Positions 7,969 through 16,803 of a stretch of DNA of 64,000 nucleotides are shown here, piece by piece. The notes under the pieces were generated by a model. That model worked only from the letters and a program-made list of their open reading frames with translations, was not told where the DNA came from and searched no databases. Position numbers and translations under genes: made by a program. Within the stretch, counting starts at the first letter, position 1; the number at the start of each line of letters is the position of its first letter. Source of the stretch: Lacinutrix algicola. GTDB taxonomy: Bacteria; Bacteroidota; Bacteroidia; Flavobacteriales; Flavobacteriaceae. Location: assembly GCF_001418085.1 (NCBI RefSeq), contig NZ_LIQH01000039.1:248001-312000 (forward strand), written 5' to 3'.

Positions 7969-9783
7969 ATGAAAAAAATTAAACATATCAGTCTACTTAT
8001 CATTTTCAGTCTATTAATGTCATGTAATTCAAACGCTACGGAAGTTATTGACATAGTTCATTCTGAAGGAGACATGACAATGACAATTCGAGAAGCTATT
8101 AAAAACGCCAAAGAAAAAGATATCAAACTTGTTTTCGAAAAAGGCACTTACACCTTCAAAACAGATTACGCTATTGGTAAGTACATGTATGTTACAAATC
8201 ATAGTAATGGGTTCAAAAAAATAATTTTCAATTTTGATGGATTTAACTCTGTTGAAATTGAAGGAAATGGGTCAGAATTTATTTTTAGTGGACAAGCCAT
8301 GCCTTTCGATTTTGAGGAGTGTAATAAAATTAGAGTTAGCAATATTGTTATAGATTGGGATATTCCTTTCAGTTTTCAAGGTGATATTATTGAAATTAAT
8401 AAAGCCGAAGAATGGTTCGATTTAAAACCATATACCGAAGGATTTTCTTGGGAACTAAAAAAAGGTAAAATTACATTTCCAAATATTAATGGTTTTAGCT
8501 ATTCAGAATTAGGAAGCACATTATCACACAATAAAGAAACCAAAGCAGTCGATTATGGTGCTTGGGACATGTCTCTACATCCAGATTCTGTTGAAAAACA
8601 ACCAAACGGATTATTGCGTTTTTACGCTAAAGGAATAAAACATTATCCTCGCGTAGGTTCTGTTTTACAATCTAAAGGTGATCATGATAATAATAGATAC
8701 GCACCTGCATTTTTAACCAGAAATTCAAAAGACATTGTATTTGATAAAGTAATAATTCATCACGCTTTAGGAATGGGTTTTTTGTTTGAAAGATCGGAAA
8801 ACATTAAAATCATAAACTCTGGAATTTATATAAGAGAAGGTTCAGACCGAATGATATCTGCAACTGCAGATGCTACACATTTTGCCAATTGTAAAGGTGA
8901 TGTTTTAATAGAAAATTGTCGAATAGAAGGTATGTACGACGATGGTACAAACGTTCATGGAACCTATGTAGCAGTAGATAAAATTATCGATAGTAAAACG
9001 GTGAGAGTTGCATTAAAGCACAAACAGCAAAAGGGATTTCAGTTTGCAGGAGTTAATGATGAGGTTTGGTTTATTAAACAACCAAATCCGCAACGAAGAG
9101 AAACCAATTCTGTAACAAAAGTTAAAGTTATTAATGATGATTATACAGATTTAACCTTTACTTCCAAAATCCCAACAGATTTGAAAGTAGGAGATATTTT
9201 AGAAAATAAAACATGGAATCCAAACTTTACAATGCGCGGAAATACCATTAGGGATCATAGGGCAAGAAATATTATTATTAAAACACCAAAGAAAATAATT
9301 ATTGAAGACAATGATTTGTCATCAATGATGTCTTCAATTATGTTACGAGGAGAAACTTTTTTTTGGTACGAGTCTGGTAATGTCGAAGATGTGCTAATTA
9401 GAAATAATAGATTTATCCATTGCGCTTATGGTGGCGCAGAACATGCCATTTTAAAAGTGTCACCAAGACTAGGCAAAACCTTTGATAATTCTGTGCTTTA
9501 CGATAGAAATATAATCTTTGAAAACAACACCATTGAAACTTTCGATAACCGAATTATTTGGGCAGATAGAGTAGATGGATTAATAGTGAGAAACAATACT
9601 ATTAAACAAACCTTTACTGAAAAACAACAATATCCTGATGCGTTTATGTTCGATTTAATTAATTGTAATAATGTCGAAATTAGTAATAATACATACGAAG
9701 GTAATTCTAAAAATGTATTGAAAGCAGATGCGGTTTCACAAAAGACATTAAAGTTTAATAGCAATAAAGGATTAAAAAAATAA
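7969..9783 (+). CDS. GH110 alpha-1,3-galactosidase, lipoprotein (first copy)
   Basis: Exo-acting inverting enzyme that removes terminal alpha-1,3-linked galactose, here most likely from desulfated carrageenan oligosaccharides in the periplasm. Lipoprotein signal with LMSC near residue 20, then a right-handed beta-helix (repeated VLIRNNRF, IIFENNTIE, LIVRNNTIK rungs). TADATHF carries Asp301 and MYDDGTNVHG carries Asp324/Asp325. That 23/24-residue spacing equals the spacing of the three catalytic aspartates I recall for a characterised Pseudoalteromonas GH110, so the active site appears intact. 604 residues is usual for the family. It forms a tight run with the next two genes (gaps 3 and 5 bp). 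The second GH110 gene at 27346 is a divergent paralogue with the same motifs. Confidence 0.9.
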   Translation: MKKIKHISLLIIFSLLMSCNSNATEVIDIVHSEGDMTMTIREAIKNAKEKDIKLVFEKGTYTFKTDYAIGKYMYVTNHSNGFKKIIFNFDGFNSVEIEGNGSEFIFSGQAMPFDFEECNKIRVSNIVIDWDIPFSFQGDIIEINKAEEWFDLKPYTEGFSWELKKGKITFPNINGFSYSELGSTLSHNKETKAVDYGAWDMSLHPDSVEKQPNGLLRFYAKGIKHYPRVGSVLQSKGDHDNNRYAPAFLTRNSKDIVFDKVIIHHALGMGFLFERSENIKIINSGIYIREGSDRMISATADATHFANCKGDVLIENCRIEGMYDDGTNVHGTYVAVDKIIDSKTVRVALKHKQQKGFQFAGVNDEVWFIKQPNPQRRETNSVTKVKVINDDYTDLTFTSKIPTDLKVGDILENKTWNPNFTMRGNTIRDHRARNIIIKTPKKIIIEDNDLSSMMSSIMLRGETFFWYESGNVEDVLIRNNRFIHCAYGGAEHAILKVSPRLGKTFDNSVLYDRNIIFENNTIETFDNRIIWADRVDGLIVRNNTIKQTFTEKQQYPDAFMFDLINCNNVEISNNTYEGNSKNVLKADAVSQKTLKFNSNKGLKK

Positions 9784-9786
9784 ACG

Positions 9787-10683
9787 ATGAAAAAATATAT
9801 TTTCATTTTTGTAATGGTATTCATTTTTACAGGATGTAAAACAAAGAATGTTGAAACTAAAACTGAGGATAAAAAAGAGGTGCAAGTCGTTTTATTAGCA
9901 GGACAATCAAACATGCAAGGTGCAGGAGATTTTGATCAATTAGATCCTTCAGAAATTAAAAGAATTGAAAAGATTTCAAGTCGAGTTTCACTAAGTTTTA
10001 ATGGTGGTAAGGCAAAACCATTATCTTATTATGATAATAAACCATCAGAAAAATATGAGTTTACAAAACGCTTTGGGCCAGAAATTTTTATTGGTTTAAC
10101 CTTAGCTGAAAATAATCCTGACCAAGAATTCTTATTAATAAAATGTTCACAAGGCGGAACGGCTTTATATGGCGCTTGGAATCCTAATTGGACAGCCGAA
10201 AAAGCAAAAGCTGTTGAAAAACCAAAGAAACAAAATATTAAGCTTTATAATATGCATGTTCAAGATGTTAGGGCCAATCTAAAAGCATTAGAAACTCAAA
10301 ATAAAACCTATAAAATTATTGGTTTGGCTTGGATGCAAGGTGAAAACGATGCGGCTAAAGAGATTAGCGCAACAACCTATGAAGCAAATCTAAAACTATT
10401 AGTCCAAAGTTATAGAGATGAATTTGGTGTCGAAAATATGCCATTTGTTATCGGACAAATTAACTCTAGATATGGTAAGTTTAAAAAACTAGGGCCTGCA
10501 ATGGTAAGAAAAGCAATGGAGGATGTTGTTAATTTAGATGCAAACGCAGACATTATTAAAACAACGACAGATGCTAATTGGAGCGATTATCCAAAACATA
10601 CAGATAATGTGCATTACAATGCAGAAGGACAAAGACGCTTGGGAATCGCATTTGGAGAGAAATTAATTATTTTAAACAAATAG
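9787..10683 (+). CDS. SASA-domain (sialate O-acetylesterase-like) carbohydrate esterase, lipoprotein
   Basis: SGNH-type hydrolase of the sialate O-acetylesterase/CE6-like group. Lipoprotein signal ending FTGC (about residue 17). Block I LLAGQSNMQGAG contains the nucleophilic Ser (GQSNM). CSQGGTALYGAWNPNW is the Gly-containing block, GLAWMQGENDA the Asn block, and the C-terminal DNVHYNAEGQRRLG carries the Asp/His of the triad. 298 residues is normal. It lies 3 bp after the GH110 stop and 5 bp before a sulfatase, so it is almost certainly co-translated with them. This implies that the natural substrate carries an ester group, perhaps O-acetyl on galactose. Carrageenans are sulfated and pyruvylated or methylated more often than acetylated, so the real substrate is open. 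Confidence 0.85.
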   Translation: MKKYIFIFVMVFIFTGCKTKNVETKTEDKKEVQVVLLAGQSNMQGAGDFDQLDPSEIKRIEKISSRVSLSFNGGKAKPLSYYDNKPSEKYEFTKRFGPEIFIGLTLAENNPDQEFLLIKCSQGGTALYGAWNPNWTAEKAKAVEKPKKQNIKLYNMHVQDVRANLKALETQNKTYKIIGLAWMQGENDAAKEISATTYEANLKLLVQSYRDEFGVENMPFVIGQINSRYGKFKKLGPAMVRKAMEDVVNLDANADIIKTTTDANWSDYPKHTDNVHYNAEGQRRLGIAFGEKLIILNK

Positions 10684-10688
10684 ATAAA

Positions 10689-12218
10689 ATGAAAAAGGGT
10701 TTACTACTTGTAATAATTATTGCTTTTTTCTCGTGTAAAACGGAAAAATCTTCTAATGTTGAAACTTTTAAAAAACCAAATATTGTTTTCGTTTTAGTAG
10801 ACGATTTGGGTTATGCAGATGTCGGATTTAACGGTTCTAAATATTTTCAAACACCAAATTTGGATGCCCTTGCTAAAGAAAGTTTAGTTTTAGATAATGC
10901 CTACATGTATCCAACTTGTTCTCCATCTCGAACTGCAATTTTTACAGGAAAACAATCGTTTAGAACAGGCGTTTATACCGTTCCGGTTTTAGAAAAAGGA
11001 ACAGCCGAAGAAAATATTTTTTCACGATGGACAGTCGGAAAAGAACATCCAATCTATGCAGAACCTTTAGCAGAAGCTGGTTATAAATCTATTCATATTG
11101 GAAAATATCATATCGTTGGCCCATATCCTGAAAAAGAATTAGCCATGCCGTTTCCGTTTCAACAAAAACTAACACAACCAGAACCAGGAGATTATTCTTG
11201 GGTAGAAACACATAAAAAACCCGAAATTGCTCAATATTATCCAGAAGGACGTGGTTTTATAAAAAATGTTGGAGGTACTTTTAGAGGTGATCCAGGTTTT
11301 GAGGAAGGTGGTTACAAAAGTGTTGCTGGTGGTTATTGGGCACCTTTTAGTAATCCATTTATAAGAGAAAAGGCAAATGATGATTGGTTAACAGACCGAT
11401 TAACAGACGAGGCTATTGACTTTATGAAATCGCATAAAACCGAACCGTTTTTAATCAACTTAAATTATTACGCAGTCCACAGAGCCATTAGGTCTAGAAG
11501 TGACGCTTTGTACGAGAAATATAAAAACAAACCTGTCGATTCTGTTTTAGGTCAAGGTATTGGTAGAAATGCTAAACTAAGAGATTTAGCCATAAAATAT
11601 GCTACAATGGTGGAGTCTGTCGATGATAATATAAAACGTGTATTAGATTTTTTAGATGAAAGTTGTCTAAGAGAAAATACTATTATCATTTTCACATCAG
11701 ATAATGGTTACCACAGGATGGCAAGTGCAAACAAGCAATTAAGAGGTGCAAAAGGCGATATTTACGAAGGTGGAATAAAAGTACCTATGTTAGTGAACTG
11801 GCCTGAAAAAGTAACACCAAGACGAAGTGATGTTGCGGTAACTGCTTTAGATATTTTTCCAACGTTAATGGATTTATCTAAAACGGAAGATTACGATAGT
11901 TCTGAATTAGATGGAGCTTCAATAATACCATTATTTAAAAGTGATGATAAATCACTTAACGAAAGACCATTATTTTGGCATTTGGCAAGTCGTTATAAAC
12001 ACGGAACCTGTTCTGTAATACGAAAAGGAGATTATAAATTAATTCAATTTTTAACTGATGGAAAATTAGAATTATACAATTTGAAAAATGATGCTTCAGA
12101 AAGTAAAAACCTTTCAGAAATGGAGTTAGGAAAATCTAAAGTATTGCTGTCGGAATTAGTGGCATGGCGAAAAGCAAATAACGTGCCTTTACCACCAAAT
12201 TCTGTTTTAGAGTTTTAG
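10689..12218 (+). CDS. S1 sulfatase (arylsulfatase A-like), lipoprotein
   Basis: Sulfate-ester hydrolase. Lipoprotein signal FFSC (about residue 17), VLVDDLGYADVG metal site, signature C-S-P-S-R with Cys77, SIHIGKYH histidine block, FTSDNGYHRMASANKQLRGAKGDIYEGGIKVP, and LELYNLKNDASESKNL at the end. 509 residues. An insertion between 115 and 215 (rich in Pro/Gly, TQPEPGDYSW...) distinguishes it from its neighbours and probably shapes the sugar pocket. Last gene of the tight GH110-esterase-sulfatase run. Subfamily and regioselectivity are not assigned. Confidence 0.92.
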   Translation: MKKGLLLVIIIAFFSCKTEKSSNVETFKKPNIVFVLVDDLGYADVGFNGSKYFQTPNLDALAKESLVLDNAYMYPTCSPSRTAIFTGKQSFRTGVYTVPVLEKGTAEENIFSRWTVGKEHPIYAEPLAEAGYKSIHIGKYHIVGPYPEKELAMPFPFQQKLTQPEPGDYSWVETHKKPEIAQYYPEGRGFIKNVGGTFRGDPGFEEGGYKSVAGGYWAPFSNPFIREKANDDWLTDRLTDEAIDFMKSHKTEPFLINLNYYAVHRAIRSRSDALYEKYKNKPVDSVLGQGIGRNAKLRDLAIKYATMVESVDDNIKRVLDFLDESCLRENTIIIFTSDNGYHRMASANKQLRGAKGDIYEGGIKVPMLVNWPEKVTPRRSDVAVTALDIFPTLMDLSKTEDYDSSELDGASIIPLFKSDDKSLNERPLFWHLASRYKHGTCSVIRKGDYKLIQFLTDGKLELYNLKNDASESKNLSEMELGKSKVLLSELVAWRKANNVPLPPNSVLEF

Positions 12219-12279
12219 GTTAAACCAATTTTAGAATTATAAGTCAAAAGAACATAATCTTGTGTAAAATTAGAATAAT

Positions 12280-13791
12280 ATGAATTCAAAGTTTTTAAAA
12301 TTATCAGTTTTCGTTTGTTGTTTCATGGTATTGTCTTGTAATGCACAAAAAGGAAATAAAACAACCATAACAACAGAGAAAAATATTAAAAAGAAACCTA
12401 ACCTTATCATTATCCATACAGACGAGCATAATTTTAGAACCATAAGTGCGTATCAAAAATTATTATCAGAAGAGCAAGCTTTTGTTTGGGGAAAAGGGAA
12501 TAATACCACGACACCAAATATTGATAAATTGGCAAATCAAGGTGCTATAAGCACAAGCTATTATGCTGCTTCACCAGTATGTACACCTTCAAGAGCATCT
12601 TTGGTAACAGGTTTATATCCACAAGCAACTGGTGCTCCAAAAAACGGATTACATTTAAGTGAGGATGTTCCAACCTTTGCAACCATTTTAAGAGACCAAG
12701 GTTATGCAACTTCTTATGTTGGTAAATGGCATTTGGCAGGTCATGATAAATATAGTTTCGGAATAAAGTATAAAGCAGGATTTGAAGACAATCGTTTTAT
12801 GATGCGTGGTGGTCATGCACCATATTTCAAACTTTCTAAAGACGGTTCCGTTATAACAGGAATTAATGAAAAAGTCGCGGCTAAATTACCTGAGGAAGAA
12901 ATCATTCATGTAACGGACTTCTTTACAGATAAAACACTCGAAATTCTTGAGCGCGATAAAGACAAACCATTTGCTATCATGTTATCTATTCCAGATCCGC
13001 ACACACCAGATGTTGCGCGTCCGCCTTACGATGTTATGTACAAGGATTTAAAGATTGAAGCACCAAAAACAATGTCGCCAGAATACACAGCCATTAAACC
13101 ATCTTGGGCAACAGATAAAACCAAGAACGAAACTATTGGCAGTAAATCTTTTGAAAATAATAAAGAAAAAAATGCCTTAAAGCAATATTTTGGAATGGTG
13201 AGTCATATCGATGATAGTGTTGGACGTATTCTTAAATTTTTGGATGATAATAATTTAGTAGAGAACACCATAATTATTTTTACATCAGATCATGGAGATA
13301 TGTTTTTTGAACACAACCGAAGAAATAAAGGTGTGCCTTATGAAGCTTCTTCTAGAATTCCATTTTTGATTCGTTATCCTAACAAAATCCCATCCGGAAA
13401 AGTGATTAACACCGCATATACAAATGTAGATTTTACACCAACAATATTAAGCCTGATGGATGTAAAAACAGATGTGAAATTTCACGGTTTAGATACTTCT
13501 AAAGATTTTACAAATTCAGAAAAAGTAGTAAATAGCGATAGAATTACATATTACGCCAAGTCAGGCGGTTGGTGGGTAACAGCTGTTAGTGATCGTTATA
13601 AATTGGTTATTGATAAAAATGAGAAACCGTATTTATTCGATTTAGAAAAAGATCCAGATGAGCTAATAAACTTTTACTACGATAAAGCGTATTCAGAAAT
13701 AGCAAAAATGATGCAAACAGAATTGTTTAAACAATTAAACAAGTATGATGAGCCTGGATTAAAGGCTAAACAAGGATATGTTACTGAATAA
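12280..13791 (+). CDS. S1 sulfatase (choline-sulfatase/N-sulfatase-like), lipoprotein
   Basis: Sulfate-ester hydrolase. Lipoprotein signal with VLSC (about residue 20), then HTDEHNFRTISAY as the first metal block. Here the usual D-D is replaced by D-E-H, as in choline-sulfatase-like members. Signature C-T-P-S-R with Cys101, YVGKWHLAGHD, IPDPHTPD, FTSDHGDMFFEH, and YLFDLEKDPDELIN at the end. 503 residues. SDHGD instead of SDNG separates it from the arylsulfatase-A-like members of the locus, suggesting a different position or sugar. It follows the previous sulfatase by 61 bp in the same direction. Confidence 0.92.
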   Translation: MNSKFLKLSVFVCCFMVLSCNAQKGNKTTITTEKNIKKKPNLIIIHTDEHNFRTISAYQKLLSEEQAFVWGKGNNTTTPNIDKLANQGAISTSYYAASPVCTPSRASLVTGLYPQATGAPKNGLHLSEDVPTFATILRDQGYATSYVGKWHLAGHDKYSFGIKYKAGFEDNRFMMRGGHAPYFKLSKDGSVITGINEKVAAKLPEEEIIHVTDFFTDKTLEILERDKDKPFAIMLSIPDPHTPDVARPPYDVMYKDLKIEAPKTMSPEYTAIKPSWATDKTKNETIGSKSFENNKEKNALKQYFGMVSHIDDSVGRILKFLDDNNLVENTIIIFTSDHGDMFFEHNRRNKGVPYEASSRIPFLIRYPNKIPSGKVINTAYTNVDFTPTILSLMDVKTDVKFHGLDTSKDFTNSEKVVNSDRITYYAKSGGWWVTAVSDRYKLVIDKNEKPYLFDLEKDPDELINFYYDKAYSEIAKMMQTELFKQLNKYDEPGLKAKQGYVTE

Positions 13792-13888
13792 AAAAACAAA
13801 ATGTATTTATTCTAGGAGACATTGAATAAATCGAGAAGCACATTTCAAATCTATTCTCACATTACTTTAGTAAAAAATTAGTTTTATT

Positions 13889-15241
13889 ATGATTAAAAGA
13901 AAATTGAATTATCACGTTTTTGGTTTTAAAATATTATTTTTTTCTTTGTGTTTAAGTATAACATCTTGTTCTAAAGACGAAGTTGCTCCACAACAAGAAA
14001 TTGCACAAGAAGAGGAAGAAGAAGTGGTAGAAGAGGAAGAGCAGAACAATTTTCCAAGATTAACAGATAACGAAGATCGTTTTTATACAGATAATATACC
14101 TAATACAGAAAACACTTTACAACTTAGCGGTATCCAGAGTGCAGCAGACAGTAATTTATTAAATCAAGAAATTCTAAATCTTTCAAATACTGGAGGAGGA
14201 ATAATTAAAATTACAGGAGGAACGTATTACTTACTTGATGTAAAATTAAGATCGAATGTGCAACTTAAATTTGATGCAGATGTTATTATTCAGCCAGATT
14301 TAAGCGGAAATACCTTAAATAAAAACTTAAATATTTTCGACATTGGAAACGAGTTTTTGGTTCAAAATTCAGCAATTACAAATAGCCAACAAAATAGCGT
14401 AGATTCAAGCACATGGTTTACAGTGGTTATTCCAACAGGAGATTATAGAGGTGTGCGAGTAGCTGAGTTTAGTTATGCTCATAATTTTCAAATGTCTGGT
14501 TTAAAAATTGAAGACACTAACTCTGTTTTTTCGAGTATTGTGTTAAATCTATCAGATAGTAATAGTAAAGATGAAATTTCTAACAATGGCATTATAAAAG
14601 ATATTATAGCTACAGATAGTCATGTTGGATATGGGATTGTTCAAATTCAAGCAGGAATAACAATTTTGTTTAAAAATCTTGATGGTGAAGGTGGAAGTAC
14701 ATTAAGAGTAGAAACTGGTGTATCAACCATTAATATGGACAATCAATTAACTGTTGACGATGTTGTTGGTCGTAATATAATAGGTCGATTTGGTGATGGT
14801 GTGCTAACATTTTCTCCTCATAGAGTAGATCAAGGTCGTGTGGATGTAGAAAATATTGTGGCAATCAATTCAACTTATGCAGTACGTTTGGCTGCTGGTT
14901 TTTTAGATAATTCAGGAACATTAGATAATATTGGGACTTTTAACAATTTGTCTTACGTTGGGAATATTACGTGTACAGGTGGAAATGGAGCACAAATAAA
15001 ATCTAAAGATTATCCGTTTTTTAACTGTGTGGATAGACAGATTATAATTGATAGTCTATGGAATGTAGATGAAGAAAGTAAATCTGGTAAATCCATTGGT
15101 GTTTTTAGAGACAATTCAAGCCAAGCAAGTGGATGTGAAGATGGGTGTTATGAGGTTAATATTGAAAATATTAATATAACTAACGATGATTTTGAAAATG
15201 GAGCAGATTACATAATTAACAGTATGAAAATAAATTGCTAG
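13889..15241 (+). CDS. GH82-like (iota-carrageenase family) beta-helix lipoprotein, apparent loss of one catalytic residue
   Basis: Right-handed parallel beta-helix protein recalling GH82 iota-carrageenases. Lipoprotein signal ending ITSC, followed by SKDE and a long acidic stretch (EEEEEVVEEEE), a pattern associated with export to the outer face of the outer membrane in flavobacteria. GGIIKITGGTYYLLDVKLRSNVQLKFD is the helix cap, followed by GYGIVQIQAG and GGSTLRVETG. The Glu of this last motif is Glu275. In the characterised Alteromonas GH82 enzyme, Glu245 and Asp247 are catalytic and two residues apart; here the residue two after Glu is Gly277 if I align it correctly. 450 residues. It may be an enzyme with a changed mechanism or substrate, or a glycan-binding relative. 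The gene at 21552 shares the ETG motif. Confidence 0.65.
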   Translation: MIKRKLNYHVFGFKILFFSLCLSITSCSKDEVAPQQEIAQEEEEEVVEEEEQNNFPRLTDNEDRFYTDNIPNTENTLQLSGIQSAADSNLLNQEILNLSNTGGGIIKITGGTYYLLDVKLRSNVQLKFDADVIIQPDLSGNTLNKNLNIFDIGNEFLVQNSAITNSQQNSVDSSTWFTVVIPTGDYRGVRVAEFSYAHNFQMSGLKIEDTNSVFSSIVLNLSDSNSKDEISNNGIIKDIIATDSHVGYGIVQIQAGITILFKNLDGEGGSTLRVETGVSTINMDNQLTVDDVVGRNIIGRFGDGVLTFSPHRVDQGRVDVENIVAINSTYAVRLAAGFLDNSGTLDNIGTFNNLSYVGNITCTGGNGAQIKSKDYPFFNCVDRQIIIDSLWNVDEESKSGKSIGVFRDNSSQASGCEDGCYEVNIENINITNDDFENGADYIINSMKINC

Positions 15242-15272
15242 TACAACTGGATAAAAATAAAAAACGTAAATA

Positions 15273-16802
15273 ATGAAAATTACATCATATAAATTAATTC
15301 TTTTTTTAGTTATTAATTCAATGCTTTTTTCGTGTAATACACAAAAAGAGAAAGTAAAGGAACAAAAGCAACCAAATATTCTTTGGATTTTTGCGGAAGA
15401 TTTATCGCCTTTTATGGGATGTTATGGTGATTCAATTAATAAAAATGCAACACCTGCTATAGATAAACTAGCTTCAGAAGGTGTACTGTTTAATCGTGCG
15501 TACACAACAGCTCCTGTATGTTCTGCAGCACGTTCGGCATTAATTACTGGGGTTATGCAAACAACAACTGGAACACATAACCACAGGTCTAGTAGAGTGC
15601 CAGATGTGGTTGTGCCAGAAGCGTTACGTATAAATCTGCCTGATGGCATGAAAACAATACCTGAATTGATGCGAGAAGCAGGATATTTCACCTTCAATAA
15701 TGGAAAAGACGATTACAATTTTCATTATAATAGAAGAGATTTATACACTGTAAGTACAAAAGACGATTATAAACCAGGAATGAATGGATGGCAAGGAAAC
15801 TTTCCTAAGCATAAAATGTCTGCAACCCAAGATGCTTGGAGTTCAAGACCAGATAAAAACCAACCTTGGTTTGGCCAAATTCAAATAGATGGAGGAAAAG
15901 CGCATGCTAAATACGTTAGAGAAGGAGAAGTTTTAGCTGATAATGCTGTTCCTGTTCCTCCATATTTTCCAAACATTCCATCACAGCAAAGTGCATGGAC
16001 AGATCATTATAATGCCAATCGTGGTGCAGATGTTAATGTAGAAACCATTTTAAAACAATTAGAAGCAGATGGCGAATTAGAAAATACTATTATTTTCTTT
16101 TTCTCAGATCACGGAAGTCCAGTGTCATTGCGTCACAAGCAATTTTGTTACGAAGGTGGTATGTTAGTACCATTAATGATTAAAGGAAACCTTCCTGTTT
16201 TAAAATCTGGAACAATTAGAAACGATTTAGTATCGCTTTTAGATATTTCGGCAACTACTTTAGCTATGGGAAAAGCCAAAATGCCCGAGTATTTAGACGG
16301 TCAAGACTTATTTGCGGAAACGTTTAACGAGCAGGAGTATGTAATTGGAGCAAGAGATCGTTGCGATTATACTATTGATAGAATTAGAACTGTAGTTTCT
16401 GAAGATTATCGATATATTAAAAACTTTTATCCTAACAGACCAATGATGCAAGCTGGTTACAGAGATAAAAAAGCAATTGTAAAAGATTTAAAAAAGGCTT
16501 ATAATGAAGGAAAATTAACACCATACCAAGCAGAACATTGGTTTGGAGTAAGACCTGTTGAAGAATTATACGATTTAAAAGCAGATCCACATCAAATAAA
16601 CAATCTTGCTAATAATTCAGAATTTGCTACAATTCTTAAAGAACATAGAGATGTATTAGAAAACTGGATTAAAGAAACGGATGATAAAGGACAATATCCT
16701 GAAGATGCTGCACAATTAGAAGCGACTTATAACTTATGGAAAGACAGACCTCGTTTTAAAAATGCGAAGGTAAATCCAGAGTATGATCAGTTTAAAAAAT
16801 AA
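15273..16802 (+). CDS. S1 sulfatase with CSAAR signature, lipoprotein
   Basis: Sulfate-ester hydrolase. Lipoprotein signal MLFSC (about residue 21), IFAEDLSPFMGCYG metal block, signature C-S-A-A-R with Cys83 (Ala in place of Pro, still an FGE-type target), then TTGTHNHRSSR, FFFSDHGSPVSLRHKQFCYEGGMLVP and VEELYDLKADPHQINNLA. 509 residues. It is paralogous to the sulfatase at 23220 (same length, same A-E-D start block and same TxTHxHRSxR block), so the two probably attack related sulfates. Ends 1 bp before the stop of the convergent outer-membrane gene, with no terminator between them. Confidence 0.9.
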   Translation: MKITSYKLILFLVINSMLFSCNTQKEKVKEQKQPNILWIFAEDLSPFMGCYGDSINKNATPAIDKLASEGVLFNRAYTTAPVCSAARSALITGVMQTTTGTHNHRSSRVPDVVVPEALRINLPDGMKTIPELMREAGYFTFNNGKDDYNFHYNRRDLYTVSTKDDYKPGMNGWQGNFPKHKMSATQDAWSSRPDKNQPWFGQIQIDGGKAHAKYVREGEVLADNAVPVPPYFPNIPSQQSAWTDHYNANRGADVNVETILKQLEADGELENTIIFFFSDHGSPVSLRHKQFCYEGGMLVPLMIKGNLPVLKSGTIRNDLVSLLDISATTLAMGKAKMPEYLDGQDLFAETFNEQEYVIGARDRCDYTIDRIRTVVSEDYRYIKNFYPNRPMMQAGYRDKKAIVKDLKKAYNEGKLTPYQAEHWFGVRPVEELYDLKADPHQINNLANNSEFATILKEHRDVLENWIKETDDKGQYPEDAAQLEATYNLWKDRPRFKNAKVNPEYDQFKK

Positions 16803-16803
16803 G

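Noticed and set aside
9498-9914. 138-codon open frame on the minus strand
   Set aside because: It overlaps the ends and starts of the GH110 and esterase genes, both strongly supported; its product is an antisense shadow.
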